Positions 1 through 7,443 of a stretch of DNA of 64,000 nucleotides are shown piece by piece; within the stretch, counting starts at the first letter, position 1; every line of letters starts with the position of its first letter. The position numbers were made by a program, and so were the translations under genes. The stretch is from an uncultured Eubacterium sp. (GTDB taxonomy: Bacteria > Bacillota > Clostridia > Oscillospirales > Acutalibacteraceae), in the NCBI GenBank assembly GCA_900542875.1, contig UQPH01000004.1, forward strand, positions 12,536 to 76,535, read 5' to 3'. The notes beneath the pieces are model-generated. The model had not been told where the DNA came from, ran no database searches, and saw only the letters and a list, made by a program, of their open reading frames with translations.

Positions 1-881
1 AAAATAAGTGTGATTTTATTATCGGTGCGGGCGGAGGTTCTCCCATAGACAGCGCAAAAATGATTAGGCTGATGACAACTAACGATATTGATACCTGTCT
101 GACGGAGCCGATGAAAAATAACGGGATTAAATCTCTTTATATTCCCACAACCGCCGGAACAGGTGCAGAGGCTACAAAATCCTCGGTGTTCTATATTAAT
201 GAAAAGGATAAAATGAGTATTGCAAATCTCGATTTTCTTCCCGATTATGTTATACTTGATTCCTCGCTTTTGAACACACTTCCTCTGTATCAGCGAAAGG
301 TGACATCGCTCGACGCTCTTTGCCACAGTATAGAGAGTTATTGGAGCGTTAAGGCAACCGATGAGAGCAGGGAATATGCCAAAAAGGGAATACTCGGCTT
401 TTTTGAAAATAAGAACGGATATATTAAAAATACTCCCGATGGAAACGAGGGTATGCTTTGGGCTTCTTATTACGGCGGTAAGGCGATTAATATTACCGGT
501 ACAACCGCCGCTCATGCCATGTGTTATAATATCACCATGAACTGCTCCGTGTCTCACGGACACAGTGTAGCCTGCGACCTTTCGGTTATATGGGAATATA
601 TGATGAAGCATCTCGATAAAACTAACGGCGGTTTGACAGGTAAAGAAATTATGAAACGCTTTGACGAAATCGGAGTTCTCTGCGGCGGTAAAAATGCCGA
701 GGACGGACTGAAGATATTTAATCGTGTTTTGTCTGATTTTGACCTTGCTTTTCCGAAAACCGATGAGAAAAATATTCCTCTCTTTGTATCTAAGGTCGAT
801 GTTACAAGGCTCGGTAATAATCCTGTCAAACTCGACAGCGATGATTTGACTGCAATATATACCGAGATTTTCAGGAGATAA
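1..881 (+). CDS. Iron-containing alcohol dehydrogenase (5' end outside window)
   Basis: This is the C-terminal part (292 residues, frame open from base 3) of a group III metal-dependent alcohol dehydrogenase, which interconverts an aldehyde and an alcohol with NAD(P)H in the cytoplasm. The NAD-binding signature GGGSPIDSAK lies at fragment residues 10-19. The usual metal ligands can be seen: Asp and His in SLDALCH, His in TTAAHAM and His in SHGH. The first 70-90 residues of the family are missing only because the window starts inside the gene. The TTAAHAM block recalls phosphonoacetaldehyde-reductase-like members, but no phosphonate gene is visible, so the substrate is open. A lipoprotein gene follows one base after the stop. 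Confidence 0.9.
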   Translation, partial: NKCDFIIGAGGGSPIDSAKMIRLMTTNDIDTCLTEPMKNNGIKSLYIPTTAGTGAEATKSSVFYINEKDKMSIANLDFLPDYVILDSSLLNTLPLYQRKVTSLDALCHSIESYWSVKATDESREYAKKGILGFFENKNGYIKNTPDGNEGMLWASYYGGKAINITGTTAAHAMCYNITMNCSVSHGHSVACDLSVIWEYMMKHLDKTNGGLTGKEIMKRFDEIGVLCGGKNAEDGLKIFNRVLSDFDLAFPKTDEKNIPLFVSKVDVTRLGNNPVKLDSDDLTAIYTEIFRR

Positions 882-882
882 T

Positions 883-1359
883 ATGAAAAGATTAGTAAAT
901 ATATTTACTTTGATATTCGCTGTGTCAGCCCTTGTGTTTTCATTTTCGGCTTGCACAAATTCGAAAGCGACGGATAATACAGAGACTGTTCAGTCAACCG
1001 CCGAGACAACTACATCCGCCTCAAACGCTGTTTATTATGATAAAAACGGCACTGCCTGCGATAGTAAGGAAAGCGTAAATTATTATGACAGAGACGGCAA
1101 TGTCTATCACTATATGATGGTGGAGGATTATCTTCCCGATTATGTAAACGAAAAGACCGGCGAGCATATAAACGGATTTGAATGTTATATAGACGAGAAC
1201 GGATTTTTCTGCCACATAAGCGATAACAAAGTATTGAGCCGAGTGGAAAACAGCGTTGATACATATGAGGACGAAAGCGGTAATAAATACTATGATATTT
1301 CCACCGTTTCATGGGATGAAAACGGAAATATGATTCACAGCAATTTCGTCACGGGATAA
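883..1359 (+). CDS. Small secreted lipoprotein, unknown function
   Basis: The 158-aa product starts with a classic lipoprotein signal (KR, a hydrophobic stretch, then lipobox FSAC), so Cys24 is the likely lipidated residue and the protein should sit on the outer face of the membrane. After a Ser/Thr-rich linker the mature part repeats a short Tyr-Asp-x-Asn/Asp-Gly pattern (YYDKNG, YYDRDG, IDENG, YEDESG, WDENG), like short beta-hairpin repeats. I recognise no named family. The start lies one base after the alcohol dehydrogenase stop, so the two are probably cotranscribed. A terminator follows at 1388-1440. Confidence 0.75.
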   Translation: MKRLVNIFTLIFAVSALVFSFSACTNSKATDNTETVQSTAETTTSASNAVYYDKNGTACDSKESVNYYDRDGNVYHYMMVEDYLPDYVNEKTGEHINGFECYIDENGFFCHISDNKVLSRVENSVDTYEDESGNKYYDISTVSWDENGNMIHSNFVTG

Positions 1360-1387
1360 TAAAACCGTATAAAACAAATGAGATTGA

Positions 1388-1440
1388 GGCACATTGCATA
1401 AGAAAGTAATCGGCTTGTTCTTTATGCAGTGCGCCTTTTT
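1388..1440 (+). terminator. Intrinsic terminator after the lipoprotein gene
   Basis: A stem of about 14 bp (GGCACATTGCATAA against TTATGCAGTGCGCC, one mismatch) is followed by TTTTT. It ends the alcohol dehydrogenase-lipoprotein unit, facing the htpG terminator. Confidence 0.85.
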
Positions 1441-1456
1441 AATATTTTGTTGCATA

Positions 1457-1497
1457 AATAAAAAATCAGCCTGATATAAAATCAAGCTGATTTCTTT
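1457..1497 (-). terminator. Intrinsic terminator of htpG
   Basis: Read on the minus strand, AATCAGC pairs with GCTGATT across a 14-nt loop and runs into a T tract directly after the htpG stop. The A-rich other side could also make it work for plus-strand transcripts. Confidence 0.75.
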
Positions 1498-1499
1498 TT

Positions 1500-3380
1500 T
1501 TACATTAAATCTACAATGCTGTCGGTTAGTTCCGTAGGATTGTCTATGTCAAGTCCGGCAATCAATTTTGCCTGAGCATAGAGAATTTTTGTATACTTTG
1601 CGAGCATTTCGTCATCGGCTTCGGCCAACTTCTTTGCAATCGGATGTTCGCTGTTAATTTCGAGTACAAGGTCGGCTTTGATACCGTTTCCGCCGTTTGG
1701 CATTTGTGAGAGCACCTTAGCCATCTCAAGGCTGACGTAACCGTCCGCACTTATGCAAACGGGGTGCGAACCTAATTTGTCTGTCAGTTTAACAGCTTTA
1801 ACTTCGTCGCCGAGAATGTCCTTCATTTTATCGAGAAGGTCTTTGTTTTCCTCATTCTTCTTGCTGAGTGCTTCTTTTTCTGCGTCGGTGGATAAGTCCA
1901 AATCATCTTTGCATATGTTAGCAAAGGTCTTGCCGTCGTATTCGTTGAGCATTTGGATAGCAAACTCGTCCACATCATCGGTGAAATAAAGCACCTCGTA
2001 ACCCTTAGTTTTAACGGCTTCGCACTGCGGAAGCATAGCAATCTGGTCAACGCTCGAACCGCAGGCATAGTAAATCTTGTCCTGACTGTCTGCCATACGC
2101 TCGGTGTATTCCTTAAGCGTTGTGTATTCGCCGCTCTGCGATGATTTGAACATAATCAAATCCTTGAGTCCGTCTTTATACATTCCGTAGTTTGCATAAA
2201 CGCCCCACTTAAGCTGTACGCCGAAGGTGTCGAAGAATTTTGCATATTTCTCTCTGTCGTTCTTGAGCAACTTTGCAAGTTCGCTCTTGATTTTTTTGTC
2301 AATTGCCTTGCTGATGATTTTAAGTTGTCTGTCCTTTTGCAGTACTTCTCTTGAAATGTTCAGGCTTAAATCTGCGCTGTCAACCAAACCTTTTGCAAAA
2401 CTGAAATAATCCGGGAGCAGGTCGGCACATTTGTCCATAATCAGTACGCCGTTTGAATAAAGCTGTAAGCCTTTTTCATAATCTTTGCTGTAAAAGTCCA
2501 TCGGCGCTTGGCTCGGTATGAAAATAAGCGAGTTAAATGTTGCCGTGCCCTCTGTTTTTGAATGAATTACGAGAAGCGGATCATTGTAGTCGTAAAATTT
2601 TTGCTTATAAAATTCGTTGTACTCCTCCGGTTTAATCTCGTTTTTGTTTTTACGCCAAAGCGGTACCATCGAGTTGAGGGTTTCTTCGCTTACCTCTGTA
2701 ATGTATTCGCCCTCTTTTTCGGGGTCGGGAACTTGGTGCGACATCTCCATTACGATAGGGTATCTGATGTAGTCGCTGTATTTTTTTACGAGTGACTGAA
2801 TACCGTATTGGTCGAGGTATTGGTCATAGTCCTCACCGTCTTTGCTTTCTTTGATGTGCAGAGTGATAACGGTGCCGTTCGTCTCCTTTTCGGCGGGAGT
2901 TACGGTGTAGCCGTCAACGCCCTCGCTGACCCAAAGATTTGCCTCATCGCTTCCGAGTGCTTTTGAGAGTACCTCAACCTTGTCGGCAACCATAAACGAA
3001 CTGTAAAAACCAACGCCGAATTGACCGATAACTTCGATGTCGTCAAGGTTCTTGTCCTCTGCGTTGTCTTTCTTGAACGCCATGGAATCGGACTTTGCGA
3101 TGGTGCCGAGATTGCTCTCCAGTTCTTTTGCGGTCATACCGATGCCGTTATCACTGATTGTGAGCGTTCTTGCGTCCTTATCAATGTCGATTCTGATTTT
3201 AAGATTGTCCTTGTCGGCGTTAATAGTGCTGTCGGTCAAAGACTTAAAATACAACTTGTCCGTTGCGTCCGATGCGTTCGAGATAAGTTCTCTGATAAAT
3301 ATGTCCTTGTTTGTGTAGATTGAATTTATCATCATATCAAGGAGCTTTTTTGATTCTGCTTTGAATTGCTTTTTAGCCAA
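1500..3380 (-). CDS. htpG: Molecular chaperone HtpG (Hsp90 family)
   Basis: This encodes bacterial Hsp90, an ATP-dependent cytoplasmic homodimeric chaperone, of normal length (626 aa). The N-terminal GHKL ATPase domain shows ELISNASDA (Asn binding the Mg-ATP) and DNGIGM; the middle and C-terminal dimerisation domains follow without breaks. The longest frame would start at a GTG at 3389, but that GTG is part of the SD itself (GAGGTG). The TTG at 3380, six bases downstream of the SD, gives the normal N-terminus MAKKQF. A sigma-A promoter and a perfect CIRCE operator lie upstream, so HrcA heat-shock control is expected. The gene stands alone. Confidence 0.96.
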   Translation of the reverse strand: MAKKQFKAESKKLLDMMINSIYTNKDIFIRELISNASDATDKLYFKSLTDSTINADKDNLKIRIDIDKDARTLTISDNGIGMTAKELESNLGTIAKSDSMAFKKDNAEDKNLDDIEVIGQFGVGFYSSFMVADKVEVLSKALGSDEANLWVSEGVDGYTVTPAEKETNGTVITLHIKESKDGEDYDQYLDQYGIQSLVKKYSDYIRYPIVMEMSHQVPDPEKEGEYITEVSEETLNSMVPLWRKNKNEIKPEEYNEFYKQKFYDYNDPLLVIHSKTEGTATFNSLIFIPSQAPMDFYSKDYEKGLQLYSNGVLIMDKCADLLPDYFSFAKGLVDSADLSLNISREVLQKDRQLKIISKAIDKKIKSELAKLLKNDREKYAKFFDTFGVQLKWGVYANYGMYKDGLKDLIMFKSSQSGEYTTLKEYTERMADSQDKIYYACGSSVDQIAMLPQCEAVKTKGYEVLYFTDDVDEFAIQMLNEYDGKTFANICKDDLDLSTDAEKEALSKKNEENKDLLDKMKDILGDEVKAVKLTDKLGSHPVCISADGYVSLEMAKVLSQMPNGGNGIKADLVLEINSEHPIAKKLAEADDEMLAKYTKILYAQAKLIAGLDIDNPTELTDSIVDLM

Positions 3381-3413
3381 AATAATCACCTCAAATATTA
3401 ATTTACCATAATA

Positions 3414-3440
3414 TTAGCACTCTCTTATCACGAGTGCTAA
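3414..3440 (-). promoter_or_regulatory. CIRCE operator (HrcA binding site)
   Basis: TTAGCACTC, nine spacer bases and GAGTGCTAA form the exact CIRCE inverted repeat. It starts right after the -10 box of the htpG promoter, so bound HrcA would cover the transcription start. Confidence 0.95.
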
Positions 3441-3444
3441 TATT

Positions 3445-3472
3445 ATTATAGCCTTATTTTTCCTTTTGTCAA
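3445..3472 (-). promoter_or_regulatory. Sigma-A promoter of htpG
   Basis: On the minus strand TTGACA (3472-3467), a 16-bp spacer and TATAAT (3450-3445) form a consensus promoter. The CIRCE element begins four bases downstream. Confidence 0.9.
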
Positions 3473-3495
3473 TACCATTCAAAAAATAATCTCAA

Positions 3496-3527
3496 AAATA
3501 AAAAAGCTCCCGAGAAATCGAGAGCAT
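3496..3527 (-). terminator. Terminator of the DUF5067 gene
   Basis: On the minus strand an 8-bp stem (GCTCTCGA against TCGGGAGC) with a 4-nt loop is followed by TTTTTTATTTTT, just past the stop of the gene at 3535-4197. Confidence 0.85.
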
Positions 3528-3534
3528 TAATGTC

Positions 3535-4197
3535 TTATAAATCTATTTCGTAGGTAAGTTTATCGTCGCTGAATGAAACTAATTCACTTATTTCAATATC
3601 TATTTTTGTTGTATCGTCTCTTAGAAGATAAATCTTCGATACCTCTTTGGTTGTGCCCGGTTTAACCTTTACATCTAATCCTAATTCATCCGAGCCTCCG
3701 TCGAGAAATGTTGTTTCAAGACCTATTCCGTCTTGGTACGCTTCATCGGTTAATGCTAAATCAAAACTTTCTGCGTCTTTTGAGTTGTTGGTGAAACTAT
3801 AGGTTATCTTGATAGCATCCTTGCCTGACCAGTCTTTACACTTCTCGGCTGATTTAACCGTGCATACATAGTCGCCGATTTGACCCTCAACCGTTTCTTT
3901 GTCTTTTGCACTCTTCGCTTTAGTGCTGTCGCTCGATTCACTGACCGCACCTGCTGTTGTATTTGTACTGCTGTCATCTCCCGAACCTCCGATTGCTCCT
4001 ACTATTCCAATCAAAAGAAGTACACCTACGATTATAAGAATAATTGTCAACTTCTTCTTTTTTCTCTTTTTCTTATCATCGGCTAAGGCTTTGTTTACTA
4101 TTTGTTGAGTCTGCTGTGCCTGTTGAAATTGCGGGCCATATCCTTGGTTTGGATATTGTTCGTAGTTTTGATTGTTTTGGTTGTTTTGATTCTCCAT
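3535..4197 (-). CDS. DUF5067-type membrane-anchored extracytoplasmic protein
   Basis: The 220-aa protein has an Asn/Gln-rich cytoplasmic N-terminus (residues 1-35), a Lys-rich stop-transfer patch, one membrane helix (about 50-70), a Ser/Thr linker and an exported beta domain (about 105-220). That domain contains the TYSFTNNS and QDGIGLET pattern I associate with DUF5067/Ig-like stress lipoproteins. The family has no settled function. The gene is divergent from an XRE regulator; the two palindromes between them suggest that regulator controls it. It has its own terminator. Confidence 0.7.
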   Translation of the reverse strand: MENQNNQNNQNYEQYPNQGYGPQFQQAQQTQQIVNKALADDKKKRKKKKLTIILIIVGVLLLIGIVGAIGGSGDDSSTNTTAGAVSESSDSTKAKSAKDKETVEGQIGDYVCTVKSAEKCKDWSGKDAIKITYSFTNNSKDAESFDLALTDEAYQDGIGLETTFLDGGSDELGLDVKVKPGTTKEVSKIYLLRDDTTKIDIEISELVSFSDDKLTYEIDL

Positions 4198-4220
4198 AAA
4201 ATTTACATCCTTTCATAAAT

Positions 4221-4259
4221 ATACCGATTTGGGATATTTTAATAATACCATTTTGGTAT
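4221..4259. promoter_or_regulatory. Two operator-like palindromes between divergent genes
   Basis: A perfect palindrome around a 3-bp centre, ATACCATTTTGGTAT (4245-4259), and a weaker copy, ATACCGATTTGGGAT (4221-4235), start 24 bp apart in the gap between the DUF5067 gene and the XRE gene. Position and symmetry fit binding sites for the dimeric XRE protein; this is inferred. Confidence 0.6.
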
Positions 4260-4279
4260 ATTAATGTCAAGGTGATTTT

Positions 4280-4489
4280 ATGAGACTAAAGCAATTGCGC
4301 CGAGAAAAGGGCATATCACAACTTAAACTTGCCATGGATTTGGCTATGAATCAAAACAGTATCAGTCGCTATGAAACAGGTGAGAGGGAATGCGATTACG
4401 CCACATTAATTTTGTTTGCCGACTATTTTGATGTGTCGATTGACTATCTTCTCGGCAGGACAGATAATAGGACATTCTTAAAAAAATAG
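4280..4489 (+). CDS. XRE-family helix-turn-helix repressor
   Basis: This 69-aa protein is essentially one lambda-Cro-type HTH domain: RLKQLRREKGISQLKLA forms the first helices, NQNSISRYETGER the recognition part, and FDVSIDYLLGRTDN the typical end of helix 5. It carries no effector or oligomerisation domain. An AAGGTGA SD precedes the ATG. It diverges from the DUF5067 gene over an 82-bp gap with two palindromes, so it probably represses itself and its neighbour. Neighbouring genes do not suggest a prophage. Confidence 0.9.
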   Translation: MRLKQLRREKGISQLKLAMDLAMNQNSISRYETGERECDYATLILFADYFDVSIDYLLGRTDNRTFLKK

Positions 4490-4524
4490 ACTATTCTCGG
4501 GTGATGAGAATAGTCTGTTTTTTG
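4488..4524 (+). terminator. Terminator after the XRE gene
   Basis: AGACTATTCTC pairs perfectly with GAGAATAGTCT over a 7-nt loop, followed by GTTTTTTG. The stem begins inside the XRE stop codon. Confidence 0.9.
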
Positions 4525-4542
4525 TTATTATCTTATATTTGA

Positions 4543-4914
4543 TTATAATTCTGCGATTAACTCAACCTCGCAAAGAACACCCTTCGGTAAATCCTTTACT
4601 GCCACGCAACTTCTTGCCGGTTTTGAGGTAAAGTATGTGCCGTAGATTTCGTTAAACTTTGCAAAATCGTTTATGTCTGCAAGAAAGCATACGGTTTTTA
4701 CAACCTTATCCATTGAAGCGCCTGCCGCTTCAACAACAGCCTTTAAGTTCTCGCAAACCTGTGTGGTCTGCTCCTCAATGGTCTTTGCCTCAACCGTATT
4801 TGTCTTTGGGTTGATTGCGATTTGTCCCGAGGTGAAAAGCATGCCGTTAGCCTTAACTGCCTGCGAATAAGGTCCGATTGCACCCGGTGCGTTATTTGTT
4901 GCTACATATTCCAT
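4543..4914 (-). CDS. ridA: Enamine/imine deaminase RidA
   Basis: A 123-aa RidA/YjgF/UK114 protein of standard length. It hydrolyses the reactive enamines 2-aminoacrylate and 2-aminocrotonate to keto acids and ammonia. GAIGPYSQA near the N-terminus, the substrate-carboxylate Arg in KPARSCVAV and the end CEVELIAEL mark the family. The gene follows threonine deaminase by 19 bases on the same strand. That enzyme makes exactly the enamine RidA clears, so the pair works as one unit. Confidence 0.95.
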   Translation of the reverse strand: MEYVATNNAPGAIGPYSQAVKANGMLFTSGQIAINPKTNTVEAKTIEEQTTQVCENLKAVVEAAGASMDKVVKTVCFLADINDFAKFNEIYGTYFTSKPARSCVAVKDLPKGVLCEVELIAEL

Positions 4915-4933
4915 ATTAATATATTCCTTTCGT

Positions 4934-6133
4934 TTATTCGCAAACCTTAAAGCCTGCGTCTGTCAATGCCTTTTTAACTGCGCAAATGTGTTCAAAGTTT
5001 CTGGTTTCAACTCCCAGTTTCAGATAGCAGTCCGTTATATTCATATCGAGGTCGGTCGAGTCGTAGTTTACGGATACAACATTCGCACCCTGTTCTGCGA
5101 TAATCTGGCTTACTCCCGAAAGCTGACCCGGCTTGTCCGAAAGGGCAATTACGATGTCGGCTGTTCTGCCGCCCATTTTAAGACCTCTTTCGATAACTCT
5201 TGAAAGAATGGTAACATCAATGTTGCCGCCCGATACAACGCAAACAACATTTTTTCCCTCAATGTCGGGAATTTTGCCGTTCATTACAGCTGCAACAGGA
5301 GTTGCGCCTGCACCCTCGGCAATACATTTTTGCTGTTCAAGAAGTGTGAGAATTGCAAGTGCGATTTCATCGTCGGTAACGGTTACGATGCCGTCAACAT
5401 ATTTTTGGCAAAGTTCGTATGTAAGGTCGCCCGGTGTTTTAACCGCAATACCGTCTGCGATTGTGTTTACATTATCAAGCGTTTCAATCTCGCCGTTTAG
5501 TATGCTCTTTTCCATAGAAGGAGCACCTGCGGCTTGAACGCCGTAAACCTTACAGCTCGGCTTTAACTGCTTAATGGTATATGCAACGCCGCCGATAAGT
5601 CCGCCTCCGCCGATAGGAACTACAACGATGTCGGCGTCGGGAAGCTGATTGAGGATTTCAAGACCGATTGTACCCTGACCTGCGATAACATCGGGGTCGT
5701 TAAACGGGTGAATAAAGGTCATGCCCTTTTCCTCTTTGATTTCGAGAGCTTTGTTGTAGGCGTCGTCGTATACGCCCTTTACGAGGCACACCTGAGCACC
5801 GTATTTTTTCGTTGCCTCAACTTTGCTTATCGGTGCGCCGTCGGGTAGACAGATGATTGATTTAATGTTGTTTTTTGTTGCGGCAAGAGCAACGCCCTGT
5901 GCGTGGTTTCCAGCCGAGCAGGCGATAACGCCCTTTTTCTTTTCCTCGTCGGTAAGTTGGCTTATCTTAAAATATGAGCCCCTTATCTTAAACGAGCCTG
6001 TGATTTGCAAATTTTCTGTTTTAAGGTAAACGTTGCAGGCAGGGTTGATTTTAGGTGCCGCAATCATACCCGTTTCTCTGATTACTTCTTTGAGAACACG
6101 GGATGCCTTGTATACTCTGTCCAGTGAAAGCAT
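4934..6133 (-). CDS. ilvA: Threonine ammonia-lyase with C-terminal ACT domain
   Basis: This PLP enzyme deaminates L-threonine to 2-oxobutyrate and ammonia, which feeds isoleucine synthesis or propionate formation. The PLP lysine is Lys49 in TGSFKIRG, and the phosphate loop GGGGL follows at about 176-180. At 399 aa, with a single ACT-like domain at about residues 325-399, it matches the short form common in clostridia rather than the roughly 510-aa biosynthetic enzyme with two regulatory domains. The ACT domain suggests amino-acid feedback. It is the first gene of an ilvA-ridA unit behind a consensus promoter; no T-box is visible upstream. tdcB would be an alternative symbol. Confidence 0.93.
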   Translation of the reverse strand: MLSLDRVYKASRVLKEVIRETGMIAAPKINPACNVYLKTENLQITGSFKIRGSYFKISQLTDEEKKKGVIACSAGNHAQGVALAATKNNIKSIICLPDGAPISKVEATKKYGAQVCLVKGVYDDAYNKALEIKEEKGMTFIHPFNDPDVIAGQGTIGLEILNQLPDADIVVVPIGGGGLIGGVAYTIKQLKPSCKVYGVQAAGAPSMEKSILNGEIETLDNVNTIADGIAVKTPGDLTYELCQKYVDGIVTVTDDEIALAILTLLEQQKCIAEGAGATPVAAVMNGKIPDIEGKNVVCVVSGGNIDVTILSRVIERGLKMGGRTADIVIALSDKPGQLSGVSQIIAEQGANVVSVNYDSTDLDMNITDCYLKLGVETRNFEHICAVKKALTDAGFKVCE

Positions 6134-6167
6134 ATGTCTGTTCCTCTAATCTGTAAAATTATAAAAT

Positions 6168-6196
6168 ATTTTATACCTTTTTTCTTTTTATGTCAA
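6168..6196 (-). promoter_or_regulatory. Sigma-A promoter of ilvA-ridA
   Basis: On the minus strand TTGACA (6196-6191), 17 bp, TAAAAT (6173-6168), about 35 bases before the ilvA start. The leader is too short for a riboswitch or T-box. Confidence 0.8.
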
Positions 6197-6327
6197 TGAT
6201 TAGTATTTATTTTATTTTGCAGTCGTGTTTAGTGTTTAGTGGCTTTTATCAACAGTCTGATTTTTATTACTTGACTTTGAGAACTCCGTGTTATAAACTT
6301 AATTTATAATGTTCGGAGGAAAATATT

Positions 6328-7179
6328 ATGAAATCATTTAAGAAAATTTTATCTGTTCTCATCGTTGTTGCTTTGATTGCTTGCTGTTTTGCCGGCTGTT
6401 CGTCAAAAAACAACGAAAAATACAGCGATACCGTAGCGATTATAGGCTATACCGAGGAAGTTGAACCGTTTATTTATTCGGTTAATGACGGCAACGCCGA
6501 CGGATTTATTCCCGATTTGTGGAGTAATATATTTGACAGCGTTAAGGGCGACCTTAAATCATACAGATTTGAAAAGATAGACAGTGATTATGTTCTCGAG
6601 GAGGACGGCGGCTTTGTCGATGGTTCGGGAAAAGAGTACAGTGCCTGCCTTCTCATGGGTGCTGTCAGAAAAAATGACGGAACATTTAATCAGGATTACT
6701 CTTACAGTGAGCCGATTATAACCGACAGGGTTATCACCGTTACAAAAGACGGAAAAGTTAAGAATTACGCTGATTTTTCCGGTAAGAAGATAGCAGTTGC
6801 TTCTTCAGCCGCTCGCTCGGCATTTGAGAAAAATGAGACGATTTATAACGCCTGTGCTTCGGTAACACAGCTTGATAATATTAACGATGCTGTCGCTAAA
6901 CTTGACTCGGGTGAGGTTGACGCCGTTGTAACGGATGAGTTTTCATATTCTCCTCTCACAAGAGACGGTGATACGGTTCTCGACGGCGAACTCGATAAAA
7001 TCGAATATGTAATTGCCTGTGCAAAAAACAGCGGTTGGAAGGATTCAATCAATGATGCGATTTACGAAATGAAGAGCGAAAGCTACGGCGACGGCGACAC
7101 TTTTACACCGCTTGTCGAAAAGTATTTCGGATATAACGCTTCGTCATTTTCATATGAACCCGAGACTGACAAAAAGTAA
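6328..7179 (+). CDS. Amino-acid ABC transporter substrate-binding lipoprotein (orphan)
   Basis: A 283-aa family 3 solute-binding protein with a lipoprotein signal (lipobox FAGC, Cys23) and the two-lobe fold of polar amino-acid binders. Visible blocks are a first strand with GYTEEVEPF, PIITDRVITVTKDG in the hinge, FSGKKIAVASSAAR and LDSGEVDAVVTDEF. It should capture an amino acid outside the membrane for an ABC importer, but no permease or ATPase gene is in the window, so it may serve a distant transporter or act as a sensor. It is monocistronic with a strong terminator. Confidence 0.85.
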   Translation: MKSFKKILSVLIVVALIACCFAGCSSKNNEKYSDTVAIIGYTEEVEPFIYSVNDGNADGFIPDLWSNIFDSVKGDLKSYRFEKIDSDYVLEEDGGFVDGSGKEYSACLLMGAVRKNDGTFNQDYSYSEPIITDRVITVTKDGKVKNYADFSGKKIAVASSAARSAFEKNETIYNACASVTQLDNINDAVAKLDSGEVDAVVTDEFSYSPLTRDGDTVLDGELDKIEYVIACAKNSGWKDSINDAIYEMKSESYGDGDTFTPLVEKYFGYNASSFSYEPETDKK

Positions 7180-7194
7180 TAAAACAGTATATAA

Positions 7195-7236
7195 AAAATC
7201 CACGATGTCACCTTTGAGGGGCATCGTGGATTTTTG
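7195..7236. terminator. Bidirectional terminator between convergent genes
   Basis: AAATCCACGATG pairs with CATCGTGGATTT over a 14-nt loop, with A and T tracts on either side, so it can serve both the binding-protein gene and the opposing oadG-like gene. Confidence 0.85.
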
Positions 7237-7248
7237 TTTTAACGTAAC

Positions 7249-7428
7249 TTACCTTTTACCTTTGCCGGAAGTTATTTTGTTGAGCAGATATGTAACGAGT
7301 ACGATTACTCCTATTACTATGAATATGCCTACCATTCCGTAAAAAACAACGGGAAGCGAGGTTTTCCAGCTAAGTGTGTTTATTGCCGCACCGAGGCTCA
7401 TGAAGAGAAGTATAAAAGAATTTAACAT
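7249..7428 (-). CDS. OadG-like small membrane subunit
   Basis: A 59-aa frame with a strong GGAGG SD six bases from its own stop-proximal neighbour reading into ATG at 7428, and stop TAA at 7249. The protein has a hydrophobic N-terminus, a helix around GMVGIFIVIGVIVLVTYLL (about 31-49), and a basic tail GKGKR. Size, a single main membrane span and position 15 bases after the decarboxylase beta gene fit the gamma subunit of a Na+-translocating decarboxylase, which stabilises the complex. The sequence is too short to prove family membership. It shares the riboswitch-controlled transcript with the beta gene. Confidence 0.65.
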   Translation of the reverse strand: MLNSFILLFMSLGAAINTLSWKTSLPVVFYGMVGIFIVIGVIVLVTYLLNKITSGKGKR

Positions 7429-7443
7429 GATTTTCTTGCCTCC

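Noticed and set aside
3021..3323. Plus-strand frames within htpG
   Set aside because: They are shadows of the chaperone gene, with no SD or promoter.
4076..4270. A minus-strand frame extending upstream of the DUF5067 gene
   Set aside because: It overlaps the DUF5067 start in another frame and crosses the operator region.
6134..6327. Possible T-box or amino-acid riboswitch before ilvA
   Set aside because: The promoter lies only about 35 bases from the start, leaving no room for a leader RNA.
7112..7342. A plus-strand frame at the end of the binding-protein gene
   Set aside because: It runs through the terminator hairpin and opposite the OadG-like gene.
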